From positions 1-13,135 of the forward strand of contig DASYSA010000081.1 of assembly GCA_036003885.1 (NCBI GenBank): 13,135 nt of DNA. Reading direction: 5' to 3'. Of the stretch, positions 1 to 8,412 are shown one piece after another. The position numbers were made by a program, and so were the translations under genes. The DNA comes from DASYSA01 sp036003885. Its GTDB lineage: Bacteria; Acidobacteriota; Blastocatellia; UBA7656. Within the stretch, counting starts at the first letter, position 1. Every line of letters starts with the position of its first letter. The notes beneath the pieces are model-generated. The model was not told the DNA's origin and did not search any database. It saw only the letters and a list, made by a program, of their open reading frames with translations.

Positions 1-2816
1 CGGGGTTCGGTCGTTTCGGCGGAGGCGTCGTGAACACCACTCTGAGGTCGGGAACGAACGACTGGCATGGTTCGCTCTTCGACTATTTCCGCAACAGGAT
101 CTTCGATGCCAACTACTTCCAGAACAACTTTCGAGGCGCTCCTAAAGACAAGCATAACCAGCACCAGTTCGGTGGAGCGGCCGGCGGCCCGATTCGCAAA
201 GACAAGGACTTTCTGTTCGTCAGCTTCGAAGGCTGGAGAGAGAGGATTGGATTCCCCGCTCTGTCGAGTACCCCTCCGGTATTGCTGCGAGACGGCCAGC
301 ACTTCAACGATCTTGGATACAAGATCTACGACCCCAAGACGACTCACCTCTGCGGGAGCAGGGAACCGAGCTCGACCTGTCAGGGCCAGACGTTCATTCG
401 CGATCCATTCCCCAATAACGTGATCCCGGCGAACCGCATCAGCCCGATTGGAAAGGCTATTCTCTCCTACTTCCCAGCTGCCAATGCACCCGGGCTCAGC
501 AACAATTTCATCGGCAGCGGCAATGTCGGACGCTACCGCTACGAGCAGCCGGTCGTGCGGTGGGACCACACCTTCGGTCCCAACGACAAGCTTAATGTCG
601 TGTTCACGTACCAGTGGGGCACCGAGTATCGAGACTCAACGGGCTTTGGGAAGCCGGCGGGAAGCGGCGACGTAGGCTCGAAGCGGATCAATCACAACTA
701 CATTCTCGACTGGACCCACGTGATTTCGCCAACCATGGTGCTGGACGTCCGGGGCTCCTACGGCCGATTTTTCAGCTTCTTCCCACGCTACACAGACTTT
801 GACCTGACTGCCGACTCGATCGGTATGACGCAGATGATTCACGCACCGACAGTTCAAAAGAACACGGTGCCTCAGGTCAGCGTCGGGGGCTACACTACGC
901 TGTTCGCGCTTTCCGGAGCGGGTACGGTCTTCAGCCAAAATGCGTTCAACCAGTGGAACGTTACTCCAAGCCTGACGATGACGCGCGGCACTCACTCGCT
1001 CAAGACCGGCTTTGAATTGAACTACGTGGCCGCGGCCGCTCTGAGTCCAGGCTGGGCTAACGGCACCTTCACCTTCGGCAAGGGTTTGACCCAGCAGTTC
1101 CCGAGCCGCGACCAGGGCGAACTTGATGGGAGCGGCGTGGCGAGTCTGCTTTTGGGCGCACCCACCGCCGGAGGAATCGACGTGAACGACAGTGCCTACC
1201 GGAGTCGCCCCTATTACGCGCTCTATGTGCAGGACGACTGGAAGGTCACTCCGAAACTCACCCTGAACCTCGGATTGCGTTGGGATGTGCAGGTGCCGTG
1301 GCTCGAACGCTTCAATCGCGCGACCCGCGGCTTTGACCTGACCACCAAGAATCCGCTGAGCGATCAGATTCTGGCGAACTGGGCCACCGTCAAGCGGAAC
1401 TACGACGCAGCAAACCCGAACGCGAAATTCAAGTATCCGGATCCACCTTCGGTGTTGATAGGTGGCTACCTGTTCCCCGGCGAAGGGGGCCAGCCACAGC
1501 GGCTCTATGACACCGACTGGACAAACATCGCACCCCGTTTCGGCCTTGCATGGCGTTTTGCGGATAAGACGGTCCTTCGGCTTGGTGCAGGGGTCTTCTA
1601 CCAGTCGCCCACCCAGAACGGCGTCGTGACAGGATTCAACCAGCGTACCAACTACAATACTTCGTTGGATGGGCTGACTCCCTCGGCGGGTCTGACGGGT
1701 CCGTACTCGCTGGTGAATCCTTTCCCGGATGGGCTCGCGCCGGCAATCAGATCGAGTCTGGGTTTGTTGACTAACGTCGGAAATGGTGTGAGCTTCGATC
1801 CTCCGGGCTTCAAGATTCCGCGCACCTATCAGTACTCATTCGGATTCGAGCACGAACTACCCTCTAATATCGTGCTTGAGGTGTCGTTTGCCGGGAACTA
1901 TCAGATCTTCGCCACCACGGGGTTCAATCTCAACGGCCTCAGGCTGGAGGACTTCAATGCCGGGCGTCTTGATAATTCGTACCTGAATCGCAACCTGCCG
2001 AATCCGTTCTTCGGGATTCTGCCGCGAACGTCAGGCTTTGGCGCCAACTCCACGATTGCAGCCACTAATCTGCTGACGCCGAATCCGATCTTCGGAGGCA
2101 TAACCAATAACCTGCTTCAGGATGGGCATTACCGTTCTGACGCGCTGCAGGTCAGGCTCGAGAAGCGAGCGTTTGGCAACCGCGGAACCGGCGTGATGAC
2201 CTGGGGGCTGTCCTATACTTTCGCTAAGGCCTTCGAGCAGAACCATCGCTTGAATAACTTCAACGCGCTGGAACCGAACATTTACGAGATTGACAACACC
2301 GATAAACCCCACACTTTTTCGTTCCACGGCGTTTGGGAGTTGCCTGTGGGCACAAACCGGCGGGTCAAGATCGGCAATCCAGTGGCGAATGGTGTTTTTG
2401 GCGACTGGAGTTTCGACTGGATCTTCAGCTATTCGTCGGGGTACCCGGTAGGCTGGCCCAACTTCGAGAACACTTGTGGTAACTGGCACACAAACAAACA
2501 GACTGAGCTGCGCTGGTTGAACAACGACCGGACGTGTTATAAGCAGCTGCCGAATTTCACTCTCCGCACGCAGCTCGATCGGTTCTCGGACATCCGTGAG
2601 CCAGCCGCCACGCAGTTGAACGTAGCCCTCGCTAAAGTGTTTGTATTCACTGAGCGATACAGACTGCAGTTCAAGAGCGAAGCGTTCAATGTAACCAATA
2701 CGCCGATTCGTCCGGGGCCGGACACGAATCCCAATAGCACCACGTTCGGGCAGTTGCCGAAGTCGCAGAAGAACTTCCCGCGCGTTATTCAGCTGGCAAT
2801 GAAGTTTTACTTCTAG
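1..2816 (+). CDS. TonB-dependent receptor, C-terminal part (5' truncated by window edge)
   Basis: This is an outer-membrane beta-barrel transporter of the TonB-dependent receptor superfamily, which takes up a ligand using energy passed from TonB-ExbBD; the ligand cannot be told from sequence. The reading frame is open to the left edge (first full codon at base 3), so the GTG at 30 is not a real start. The visible sequence begins GFGRFGGGVVNTTLRSGTND, followed by WHGSLFDYFRN; this is the end of the plug domain typical of large acidobacterial, Oar-like receptors. Those usually carry an N-terminal carboxypeptidase-regulatory-like domain, which would lie upstream. About 937 residues are present and the rest is rich in alternating aromatic beta-strands (for example YALYVQDDWKVTPKLTLNLGLRWD, read in two parts). 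The protein ends in KFYF, with the terminal Phe expected of proteins inserted by the BAM machinery. No frameshift is visible. It converges on the PIG-L gene. Family confidence is high; substrate is unknown. Confidence 0.93.
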   Translation, partial: GFGRFGGGVVNTTLRSGTNDWHGSLFDYFRNRIFDANYFQNNFRGAPKDKHNQHQFGGAAGGPIRKDKDFLFVSFEGWRERIGFPALSSTPPVLLRDGQHFNDLGYKIYDPKTTHLCGSREPSSTCQGQTFIRDPFPNNVIPANRISPIGKAILSYFPAANAPGLSNNFIGSGNVGRYRYEQPVVRWDHTFGPNDKLNVVFTYQWGTEYRDSTGFGKPAGSGDVGSKRINHNYILDWTHVISPTMVLDVRGSYGRFFSFFPRYTDFDLTADSIGMTQMIHAPTVQKNTVPQVSVGGYTTLFALSGAGTVFSQNAFNQWNVTPSLTMTRGTHSLKTGFELNYVAAAALSPGWANGTFTFGKGLTQQFPSRDQGELDGSGVASLLLGAPTAGGIDVNDSAYRSRPYYALYVQDDWKVTPKLTLNLGLRWDVQVPWLERFNRATRGFDLTTKNPLSDQILANWATVKRNYDAANPNAKFKYPDPPSVLIGGYLFPGEGGQPQRLYDTDWTNIAPRFGLAWRFADKTVLRLGAGVFYQSPTQNGVVTGFNQRTNYNTSLDGLTPSAGLTGPYSLVNPFPDGLAPAIRSSLGLLTNVGNGVSFDPPGFKIPRTYQYSFGFEHELPSNIVLEVSFAGNYQIFATTGFNLNGLRLEDFNAGRLDNSYLNRNLPNPFFGILPRTSGFGANSTIAATNLLTPNPIFGGITNNLLQDGHYRSDALQVRLEKRAFGNRGTGVMTWGLSYTFAKAFEQNHRLNNFNALEPNIYEIDNTDKPHTFSFHGVWELPVGTNRRVKIGNPVANGVFGDWSFDWIFSYSSGYPVGWPNFENTCGNWHTNKQTELRWLNNDRTCYKQLPNFTLRTQLDRFSDIREPAATQLNVALAKVFVFTERYRLQFKSEAFNVTNTPIRPGPDTNPNSTTFGQLPKSQKNFPRVIQLAMKFYF

Positions 2817-2885
2817 GAGGCCACTGAAGCACAGTCGATCATCTGGAGGAGGCGCGCAGTTCCTTGCCACAGGGCGAGGATGACC

Positions 2886-2981
2886 GGGGTCAGGCCCTCG
2901 ATTTTGCGATTCGATTCTGATTTTACGAGCGACGAGTGGGAACCATACTGATCAGAATCGCAGAATCGAGGGTCTGACCCC
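2886..2981. repeat. Long inverted repeat between convergent genes (REP/MITE-like or bidirectional terminator)
   Basis: The left arm 2886-2911 begins GGGGTCAGGCCCTCGATTTT. The right arm 2956-2981 is its reverse complement over 26 positions with two differences. Five more bases pair (2917-2921 with 2951-2955) after a 5-base bulge at 2912-2916. In a plus-strand transcript both differences become G.U wobbles, so the 26-bp stem is fully paired; on the minus strand they would be A.C mismatches. The element starts 69 bases after the receptor stop codon and ends 5 bases before the PIG-L stop codon. It could end the receptor transcript, but there is no T-tract, so a classical intrinsic terminator is not shown. 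A GGGGTCAG-type outer end is seen at many dispersed bacterial palindromic elements; calling it mobile is inference. Confidence 0.75.
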
Positions 2982-2986
2982 ATGAA

Positions 2987-3886
2987 TTACTCAAAGAATG
3001 GGAACAGCTTTTTGATCTCGGCCTTATCCGGCCGGCGGCCGTACTCACAGATCTCAAACGCCTCGGCGTGCTGAACCTTTGCCGCGCGGTCCTTGCCGTA
3101 TAGCTCTTCCAGCTTAGCCCGAAAGCGATTGGCCACAGCGCGATCGCGATCCGAAAATCCTGCGCGAAGGGCCTTCCGCCTCTCCTGCTTTTTCGTGGGA
3201 TCCGTCGAGACCAGGTCCGCGGAGCCAAGCGCCCCGCCTTCATAGAACTGCGAATCCATCCCCATCAGCGCATCCAGCTTCTTATCGATCACTGAGTCGA
3301 TCGAAACGATTATGTCAGCCTGAAATGGGTTGGGCTTCTCAAACCGATCCGAGTAGAGAAGAAAGACCGGGTTCGATTTGAGCGGAGGAATCTCAGGAAG
3401 GAAGTTGGGCACCGCAACCATGTAGGCTGCATCCTGGACCAGCACTCCTGTATAGCGGTGATCGGGATGATAGTCATTGGGCCGCGGGCTCATCACGATG
3501 TCGGCCTTCCACTCGCGGATCAGACGCGTGATCGTTCGCCGGTTCTCCAGCGTAGGCATAAGCTCGCCATCGTGATTGTCCAGCACCTCGACCGTGCTGC
3601 CCAGTATCCTGGACGCGAGTTCGACTTCGGCTTTGCGTCGCCGAGCCAGCGGGCCTCCCGCTTCGTTCCAGTGGCCGATGTCGCCGTTGGTGACGGCTAC
3701 GAGCTTGACCTCGTGTCCCCGGGCTGCCCACATCGCGGCAACGCCTCCCGCTTTCAATTCGGCGTCGTCAGGATGCGCGCCAAAGCAGATGATTCGGAGC
3801 TTGCCTTGGGCAGCGCCCGATTCCGACTTAAAGCCAATAAGAAAGAAAACCACGAAAAGCGGAAGCAGAAAGGATAGTCGTCTCAT
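2987..3886 (-). CDS. Exported PIG-L family deacetylase (LmbE-like)
   Basis: This is a predicted zinc-dependent deacetylase of the PIG-L/LmbE family, whose known members remove acetyl groups from N-acetylglucosamine-containing molecules (GlcNAc-PI, mycothiol and bacillithiol precursors, teicoplanin). With the start at 3886 the protein has 299 residues. Residues 1-27 form a signal peptide (MRRLSF, a hydrophobic core, then GAAQ), so it should act in the periplasm or at the cell surface. The metal motif AHPDDAE is at residues 37-43 and the second family motif HPDHRYTG at 140-147. The ATG at 3886 is preferred over an in-frame start 13 codons upstream because GGAGGAG lies 6 bases before it and because translation from there gives a clean signal peptide. 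The gene stands alone, convergent with the receptor. Its substrate cannot be assigned: export argues against thiol-cofactor synthesis and for glycan or antibiotic-like substrates, but this is inference. Confidence 0.92.
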   Translation of the reverse strand: MRRLSFLLPLFVVFFLIGFKSESGAAQGKLRIICFGAHPDDAELKAGGVAAMWAARGHEVKLVAVTNGDIGHWNEAGGPLARRRKAEVELASRILGSTVEVLDNHDGELMPTLENRRTITRLIREWKADIVMSPRPNDYHPDHRYTGVLVQDAAYMVAVPNFLPEIPPLKSNPVFLLYSDRFEKPNPFQADIIVSIDSVIDKKLDALMGMDSQFYEGGALGSADLVSTDPTKKQERRKALRAGFSDRDRAVANRFRAKLEELYGKDRAAKVQHAEAFEICEYGRRPDKAEIKKLFPFFE

Positions 3887-4000
3887 AAAGCTCCTCCGCC
3901 TACAGAACAACGATAGGCAACACATATTCGGGTGGGTCGCGAGTGAATCCGTTTCAGTTAGCTTAGCAATGTTAGGCCGCCTTCCCGTGTACTTGCCCCC

Positions 4001-4549
4001 TCACTTCACACGTCTCCAGGTAATCCGTGTCGAGTTCGCCGATTTAGCGGCCAATTTCCCATCCACCAAATTAGTGGCTGTTAGGGTTAAGATGTCCCCG
4101 TCAAAATCGTAATATCGTATATAGTCTGTCCCTGTTAGACCCGGGTTTGTATTGCCTTCCATATGATGGACAACTACTCCGTCCTTTTCATTGATCTCAT
4201 AGGTGCCAAAATATGCCAGATATCCTCTTGCAATATTACTTCCAGTGTCAGGTTTTGGTCTTTCAGTGTTCATTATATGAACGCCCATGTGCCCGGTTGA
4301 ATCATATGAAATATAGCCTCTGGGCTCTCGCCCAAAAGGATAGGATACCTGACCGTTCTTATCAGGGACTTCCAGCGATATGATTCTCCAGGTTCCGATA
4401 AGTTTCTTAGCAATCGTGTCTTTCGATAGTGCGGCGTGTGGTTTTATTGTTGTCTGAGGTCGTTCTTGCGCGCTCTCGTTATTTTGAGCGAGGGAAAGCG
4501 ACGCCGATCCACAAAGCATAAGCAAAGTGCAAAGCAAGCATATTTTCAT
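4001..4549 (-). CDS. Exported lipocalin-like domain protein, low GC
   Basis: A 182-residue protein with an N-terminal signal peptide (about residues 1-21, ending SLSLA before QNN), a short polar linker, and a lipocalin-like beta-barrel domain from about residue 45 to the end. Family-typical stretches are KLIGTWRIISLE (49-60), GREPRGYISYDSTGHMGV (73-90), GYLAYFGTYEI (109-119) and a C-terminal RITWRRVK. Such domains bind small hydrophobic ligands or accompany biosynthetic genes, but no ligand can be named. GAGGAG lies about 9 bases before the ATG. There is a Cys at 13, but the preceding LLML does not fit a lipobox, so I do not call it a lipoprotein. Three hand-counted 60-base lines inside the gene (4081, 4201 and 4261) hold 24, 25 and 24 G+C, about 41%, against 41 of 60 in a line of mpl (11041). 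This suggests transfer from a lower-GC source. Spacing to the PIG-L gene start is 114 bases and to the hydrolase stop 62. Confidence 0.85.
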   Translation of the reverse strand: MKICLLCTLLMLCGSASLSLAQNNESAQERPQTTIKPHAALSKDTIAKKLIGTWRIISLEVPDKNGQVSYPFGREPRGYISYDSTGHMGVHIMNTERPKPDTGSNIARGYLAYFGTYEINEKDGVVVHHMEGNTNPGLTGTDYIRYYDFDGDILTLTATNLVDGKLAAKSANSTRITWRRVK

Positions 4550-4611
4550 GATCGGACTCTCCTCGTCTGACGCGACTCAGGCAACCTCCTCGACGGGTGT
4601 GTGTCATGGTT

Positions 4612-5433
4612 CTACAGACTTTCGCAAAACGCCCGGAGGCCCTGGTTGAACGTTGCCGCATCATCCCAGAAGGGTGCGTGTCCCGCGTTCGCCATCATCT
4701 GAATTTGAGCGTGAGCCAGGCCAGCCTTGTGCTGATCGGCTGCGGCTGGTTTGACAATCTTATCATCCGCGCCATGCGTGATCAGTACAGGCTTGCGGAT
4801 CTTCGGTAGAAGATCCGCATTGTCGAACGAGCGAGAGAACAGCGCCTGACGGACGTAGGGTGGAACGGACACATTGTAGCCCAGCATCAGGTACAGGTCC
4901 TCGGCTGAGGGCTCCTGGGCTAAGCACAACCGTAACAGCGACTCAAGACTCCCTACGCTCTCTTCTACATCTGTGGCAAAGAAACCTGGTACGAGGCTGA
5001 GAAACTCAGGGGTGAGAACCGACAGCGCCTCATCACTGCCAAGCTTCGTAATGGCGCCGACAAGGTTGACACCGCTGATGCTATCCTCGCCGTAATGCCG
5101 GATGTAGTCGAGGATTACGAGTGATCCATATGACCAACCACAGAGGATCGGATGATCCAGTCTCAGAGTCTCTATGGCCGCGTTGACGTCGTCAGCCCAC
5201 AATTTCGAGTCAGCGTAGCCCTCGCGAGGCTTATCTGAAAGACCATGACCTCGCATATCCATTGCAACAAGGCGGTAGTCATTGGCCAGCTCCGAGTTCA
5301 TCTGCCGACTCCAGGCGAGCCAACACTGCGAAAAGCCATGGATGAACATGATTGGGCGACCTCTCGAGTTGCCCGTCTCAACAAGGTGGAGCTTTACGCC
5401 TCCGCCCCCTGTGATTCTATGACTCTTCATCAT
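4612..5433 (-). CDS. Alpha/beta-fold hydrolase
   Basis: A 273-residue alpha/beta hydrolase without a signal peptide, so probably cytoplasmic. The oxyanion-loop motif HGF is at residues 32-34, the DMRGHGLSDKP strand/turn at 59-69, the nucleophile elbow GWSYG puts the catalytic Ser at 101, the acid is most likely Asp224 in HGADDKIV, and the base is His252 in NAGHAPFW. The triad is complete, so an active esterase, lactonase, haloperoxidase-like or C-C hydrolase is expected; the substrate cannot be read. The cap region (about 130-205) is short and helical. The start at 5433 (or 5430, two adjacent ATGs) is chosen because GGGAGGAGG ends a few bases upstream and the protein then begins just before the first beta-strand. 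A longer TTG-initiated frame from 5517 overlaps a probable promoter and adds a non-conserved-looking tail. The gene lies 118 bases downstream of comEC on the same strand but probably has its own promoter. Confidence 0.92.
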   Translation of the reverse strand: MMKSHRITGGGGVKLHLVETGNSRGRPIMFIHGFSQCWLAWSRQMNSELANDYRLVAMDMRGHGLSDKPREGYADSKLWADDVNAAIETLRLDHPILCGWSYGSLVILDYIRHYGEDSISGVNLVGAITKLGSDEALSVLTPEFLSLVPGFFATDVEESVGSLESLLRLCLAQEPSAEDLYLMLGYNVSVPPYVRQALFSRSFDNADLLPKIRKPVLITHGADDKIVKPAAADQHKAGLAHAQIQMMANAGHAPFWDDAATFNQGLRAFCESL

Positions 5434-5487
5434 ATTCCTCCTCCCTGACGTTGCTCTCTGAGAATGAGCAGCTAAACAGCGGGCAGA

Positions 5488-5517
5488 ATTCTGTCCGGTT
5501 TGGTACACATAAGTCAA
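5488..5517 (-). promoter_or_regulatory. Possible sigma-70-type promoter for the alpha/beta hydrolase gene
   Basis: On the minus strand TTGACT (5517-5512) is followed after 18 bases by CAGAAT (5493-5488). The -35 box matches 5 of 6 and the -10 box 4 of 6 of the classical consensus. It lies in the gap between the comEC stop and the hydrolase start, 55 bases before the start at 5433. This is a pattern match only. Confidence 0.35.
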
Positions 5518-5551
5518 GTTGGCCTCCCGGCTTCGATGAGGCTATAGAAAC

Positions 5552-8338
5552 CTACTCTTTTCGATAAGTCGTCACTCCTACAGTTGCGCCGTTTGTTTCA
5601 ATGGTAATCGTCCCGTTGCGACCAGTCTGGAGCACGTTGGTTCCCCGCGCGACGTAGCGCTCCACGACCTCAGGGCTGGGATGTCCGAAGCGGCTGCGTT
5701 CGCCAACCGAGAACACAGCACAGGAGGGACTGACCGCATCAATGAACGCCTCTGTCGACGAGGTCTTCGATCCATGGTGTGAGACTTTAAGCACGTCAGC
5801 TCGCAGATCGATTCCTGATCGCACGAGGTCCTCCTCCGCCTGTTGTTCGATGTCGCCGGCTAGCAGGACTGCGACCGAGCCGAATACGAGGCGCAATACA
5901 ACTGAATCGTTGTTGCCCGAGGTCGCTGGTAAATGCGAGGGACGTGGGGGCCACAGCACATCGATCCTGACTCCCTCGAGTTCGAAACTCTCACCCGTGC
6001 TGACCTCAGCCAGAGGGACGCGTCGTCTCGCGAACTTGTCCACGAGCCTGTCGAATTCCAGGTTCCCGGTGGGAAAATGGCCGAATATGGCTTCTCCAAC
6101 GGTGAAATTGTCGGCGACCTGAGAAAGACCCCCGATGTGATCCGCGTGAGCATGAGTCGCGAGCAAGTAGTCAACACGCGTCCGATGCGTGGACCAAAGA
6201 AACCGCGACACGATTGCCTCGCCAATCGCGAAGGACCTGTCGCTAAAGTCACGTTCTCTCTCGCCCTCCATAGGCGCGCCATCAGGTCCTTCCAGAGGTG
6301 CGGCGTGCTTTCGGTTCGGATTCAAGTCAATCTCGCCACCACCGTCCACAAGCATGGTCGAACCGCGCGGAAAGACGATCAACGCGGAGTCGCCCTGGCC
6401 AACGTCGAGAAAGTGTATCGTGAGTTTTCCATTCGCACGCGGCGCCATCGGATGCACAACCGCGACTACCGATATGACCAGCGATGACACACAAAGCCAT
6501 TGAGCCACTCGTCGATGCGGCCCAGGCGAAACGTGTGGAGTACCCTTCCCTTCTTGCCCGCTCGCAACAGCTGTGCTCTTTCGATCGAGCGGCCTCCACG
6601 CATCAATGAGCACCGCCAGCAGCGCCAGAGGAATGAAATAGAGCGCATATACCACCGCCTGGCGGCCTTCGTAGTGGGCTGCTCGAAAGCTCGCGAATGG
6701 CAGGTCCGAGAACGGTATGACCGCATTAGCCAAAGCGAAGTGAGCGCCGGCGGCTACTGATCCCAGCATCGACCCTAACCAGTGACTCAGCGCGCCAACG
6801 GTGATTGCGAGTGTTCCCGCCGCCATTAAGACCGCGGTCAGCACTCCGGCTGCCAGGTTCAGCAACACCCCAACCGGCGCGACGCGATTGAAATAGAAGA
6901 CCGTCAACGGAAGCGTAGAAAGCTGGATTGCCATCGAAGTGACCATGAGAAACAGGGAACTCCTAACAATCGCCTGCATGCGCAACCTTCCAAGCACTCG
7001 AGCGGCCCACGCCTTTTCCAGTCGAAAGTTGACCGGCGCCTGTCGCATCTCTTCCTTGAAACCCCGTTCGTCCCAGAACAGTGCCTCCGCCAGCAGCCGC
7101 ATCGCCCGCGAGCACGTAGGCGGATGCGGCGTCCTTGAAGACGGCCGCCATTCGCCGATGCTTCGAAGCTTGTCCGTAACCGGGAGCGCCAGCGTCACTA
7201 TTCCGGCAACCGCGACAAAGCTCAGCTGAAACCCGGGATCGGCCACCAAAGCCGGGTTCAAGGCGAGCATCACAAAAGCCGCCAACGCCACCGTGTTGAT
7301 CGAAGCCGCGCGCCGGAACAGCAAGGGACCGATCAATCCGATGCTTATCATCGTGGTCGCCCGGGTGACCGGCGGGGCAAGCCCTACCATCACGGCGTAG
7401 GCCCACAGAACCAGCATAACCAGGCTGACCCATAGCCGGCCTCGCCGCCTCGTTCGCGATATGCCACCGAGCAGCACCACCGCGATAATGCCGACGTGCA
7501 TGCCCGAAATCGAAATGATGTGAAAGGTTCCGCCCTCACGAAGGCGCTCAGCCGTCTCCCGATCCAGAAAATACCGGCTGTCCATGAGCATCGCCTTTAG
7601 CGTGCCTGAAACCGGCGGTCTCAGGTTGCCGTCGATCGCGCGAATCACCCGCAACCGGAAGCTGAAGAGCGCTGCCAGGATCGGATTCACGGGCGCGTCC
7701 CCCAATCGTTCGATCAACAACGGACTCTTAATCGATCCAGTTAGCTGATATCCCCGGCGCTCCAGGAGCTCGTTGAAGTCGGGCGAGCCGGGATTGCTGT
7801 AGTTCCGGGCGCGCTCCAGCCTCACCAGGACCCGAACTCGAGCGCCATAATCAAGGCTCAGACTGTCGAATTCGCGTTTCGCCAGGTCATCGACGAGCGG
7901 CGCCATCAAATGGACGAGTCCCGCGGCATAGAGCACCTCGGCATTCAGACGAATACTCTCGACACCGATTTCCAGATAATAGGCGTCGGGAGCCGGCTCG
8001 GGCGGCCTCGCGAGTACGCCAACCAACTCGACGGGAGCCTCCGGTTTGATTAAGCCGGACTCGGACAGGATCTTAAGCGGCGAGTTCGCGGCGCCTGCTC
8101 TTTCTATCTTTGAGAGCAGAAGTCCGGCGGCGAAGAAGGCCACAAGAATTGCGAAGCTCGCGGGGCGATCACGTCCGAGTATCATGAACCCAATTGACAG
8201 GGCAATGGCAACCATCGCAAGGGCCGCCTCGCTCCATCGAGCCGGCGTGGCTCCCACATCCGCGAGAATACCAGCGACCAAAGCAAGAACGAGATAGAGG
8301 AAAGGCTGGCGGCAGACGGAGAAGCTAGAGCTGATCAA
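5552..8338 (-). CDS. comEC: ComEC/Rec2 family DNA internalization protein
   Basis: The inner-membrane channel that carries transforming single-stranded DNA into the cytoplasm during natural competence. With a TTG start at 8338 it has 928 residues. Order: N-terminal membrane helices and DUF4131-like soluble region (about 10-230); competence-domain membrane bundle (about 235-580) with ISGMHVG at 277-283 and the LNPALVADPGFQLSF segment near 360-374; and a C-terminal metallo-beta-lactamase domain (about 637-928). The last has FLDVGQGDSALIV (643-655), HAHADH (729-734), NNDS (809-812), AGDIE (827-831), SHHGSKTSS (853-861) and FGHPSPEV (884-891), so the metal-binding and ComEC signature motifs are intact. 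The 8338 start has GAGGG 6 bases upstream and gives the usual short polar lead into the first helix; another TTG at 8380 lacks a good ribosome site. A polar, charged segment of about 60 residues (397-459) interrupts the membrane bundle. No other competence genes are in the window. Confidence 0.93.
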   Translation of the reverse strand: MISSSFSVCRQPFLYLVLALVAGILADVGATPARWSEAALAMVAIALSIGFMILGRDRPASFAILVAFFAAGLLLSKIERAGAANSPLKILSESGLIKPEAPVELVGVLARPPEPAPDAYYLEIGVESIRLNAEVLYAAGLVHLMAPLVDDLAKREFDSLSLDYGARVRVLVRLERARNYSNPGSPDFNELLERRGYQLTGSIKSPLLIERLGDAPVNPILAALFSFRLRVIRAIDGNLRPPVSGTLKAMLMDSRYFLDRETAERLREGGTFHIISISGMHVGIIAVVLLGGISRTRRRGRLWVSLVMLVLWAYAVMVGLAPPVTRATTMISIGLIGPLLFRRAASINTVALAAFVMLALNPALVADPGFQLSFVAVAGIVTLALPVTDKLRSIGEWRPSSRTPHPPTCSRAMRLLAEALFWDERGFKEEMRQAPVNFRLEKAWAARVLGRLRMQAIVRSSLFLMVTSMAIQLSTLPLTVFYFNRVAPVGVLLNLAAGVLTAVLMAAGTLAITVGALSHWLGSMLGSVAAGAHFALANAVIPFSDLPFASFRAAHYEGRQAVVYALYFIPLALLAVLIDAWRPLDRKSTAVASGQEGKGTPHVSPGPHRRVAQWLCVSSLVISVVAVVHPMAPRANGKLTIHFLDVGQGDSALIVFPRGSTMLVDGGGEIDLNPNRKHAAPLEGPDGAPMEGERERDFSDRSFAIGEAIVSRFLWSTHRTRVDYLLATHAHADHIGGLSQVADNFTVGEAIFGHFPTGNLEFDRLVDKFARRRVPLAEVSTGESFELEGVRIDVLWPPRPSHLPATSGNNDSVVLRLVFGSVAVLLAGDIEQQAEEDLVRSGIDLRADVLKVSHHGSKTSSTEAFIDAVSPSCAVFSVGERSRFGHPSPEVVERYVARGTNVLQTGRNGTITIETNGATVGVTTYRKE

Positions 8339-8373
8339 TCTGGTCCCTCTAGCGTGTTGGGGCGTCCGCGCTG

Positions 8374-8403
8374 TTGACAACAGTAAGCGGCAGGATTCAT
8401 CAT
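8374..8403 (+). promoter_or_regulatory. Possible promoter in the comEC divergent gap
   Basis: A perfect -35 TTGACA (8374-8379) is followed after 18 bases by CATCAT (8398-8403), 4 of 6 to the -10 consensus. It sits in the 74-base gap between comEC (start 8338, minus) and the 125-residue gene (start 8413, plus). The -10 is only 9 bases before the ATG at 8413, so a transcript from here would be nearly leaderless. Weak support. Confidence 0.25.
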
Positions 8404-8412
8404 CTAGGCGAA

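Noticed and set aside
2031..2870. 279-codon open frame on the minus strand
   Set aside because: It lies almost wholly antisense to the receptor gene, has no family resemblance, and is explained by the codon bias of the real gene.
4001..4549. Lipoprotein signal in the lipocalin-like protein
   Set aside because: Cys13 follows LLML, without the small residue required at -1 of a lipobox; a signal-peptidase I site at SLSLA-QN fits better.
2987..5433. PIG-L, lipocalin-like and hydrolase genes as one biosynthetic operon
   Set aside because: Gaps of 62-114 bases, separate ribosome sites, a possible own promoter for the hydrolase and a different base composition for the middle gene argue against a single functional unit.
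5933..6487. 184-codon plus-strand frame inside comEC
   Set aside because: It is antisense to the conserved metallo-beta-lactamase domain of comEC, whose motifs are intact; no recognisable product.
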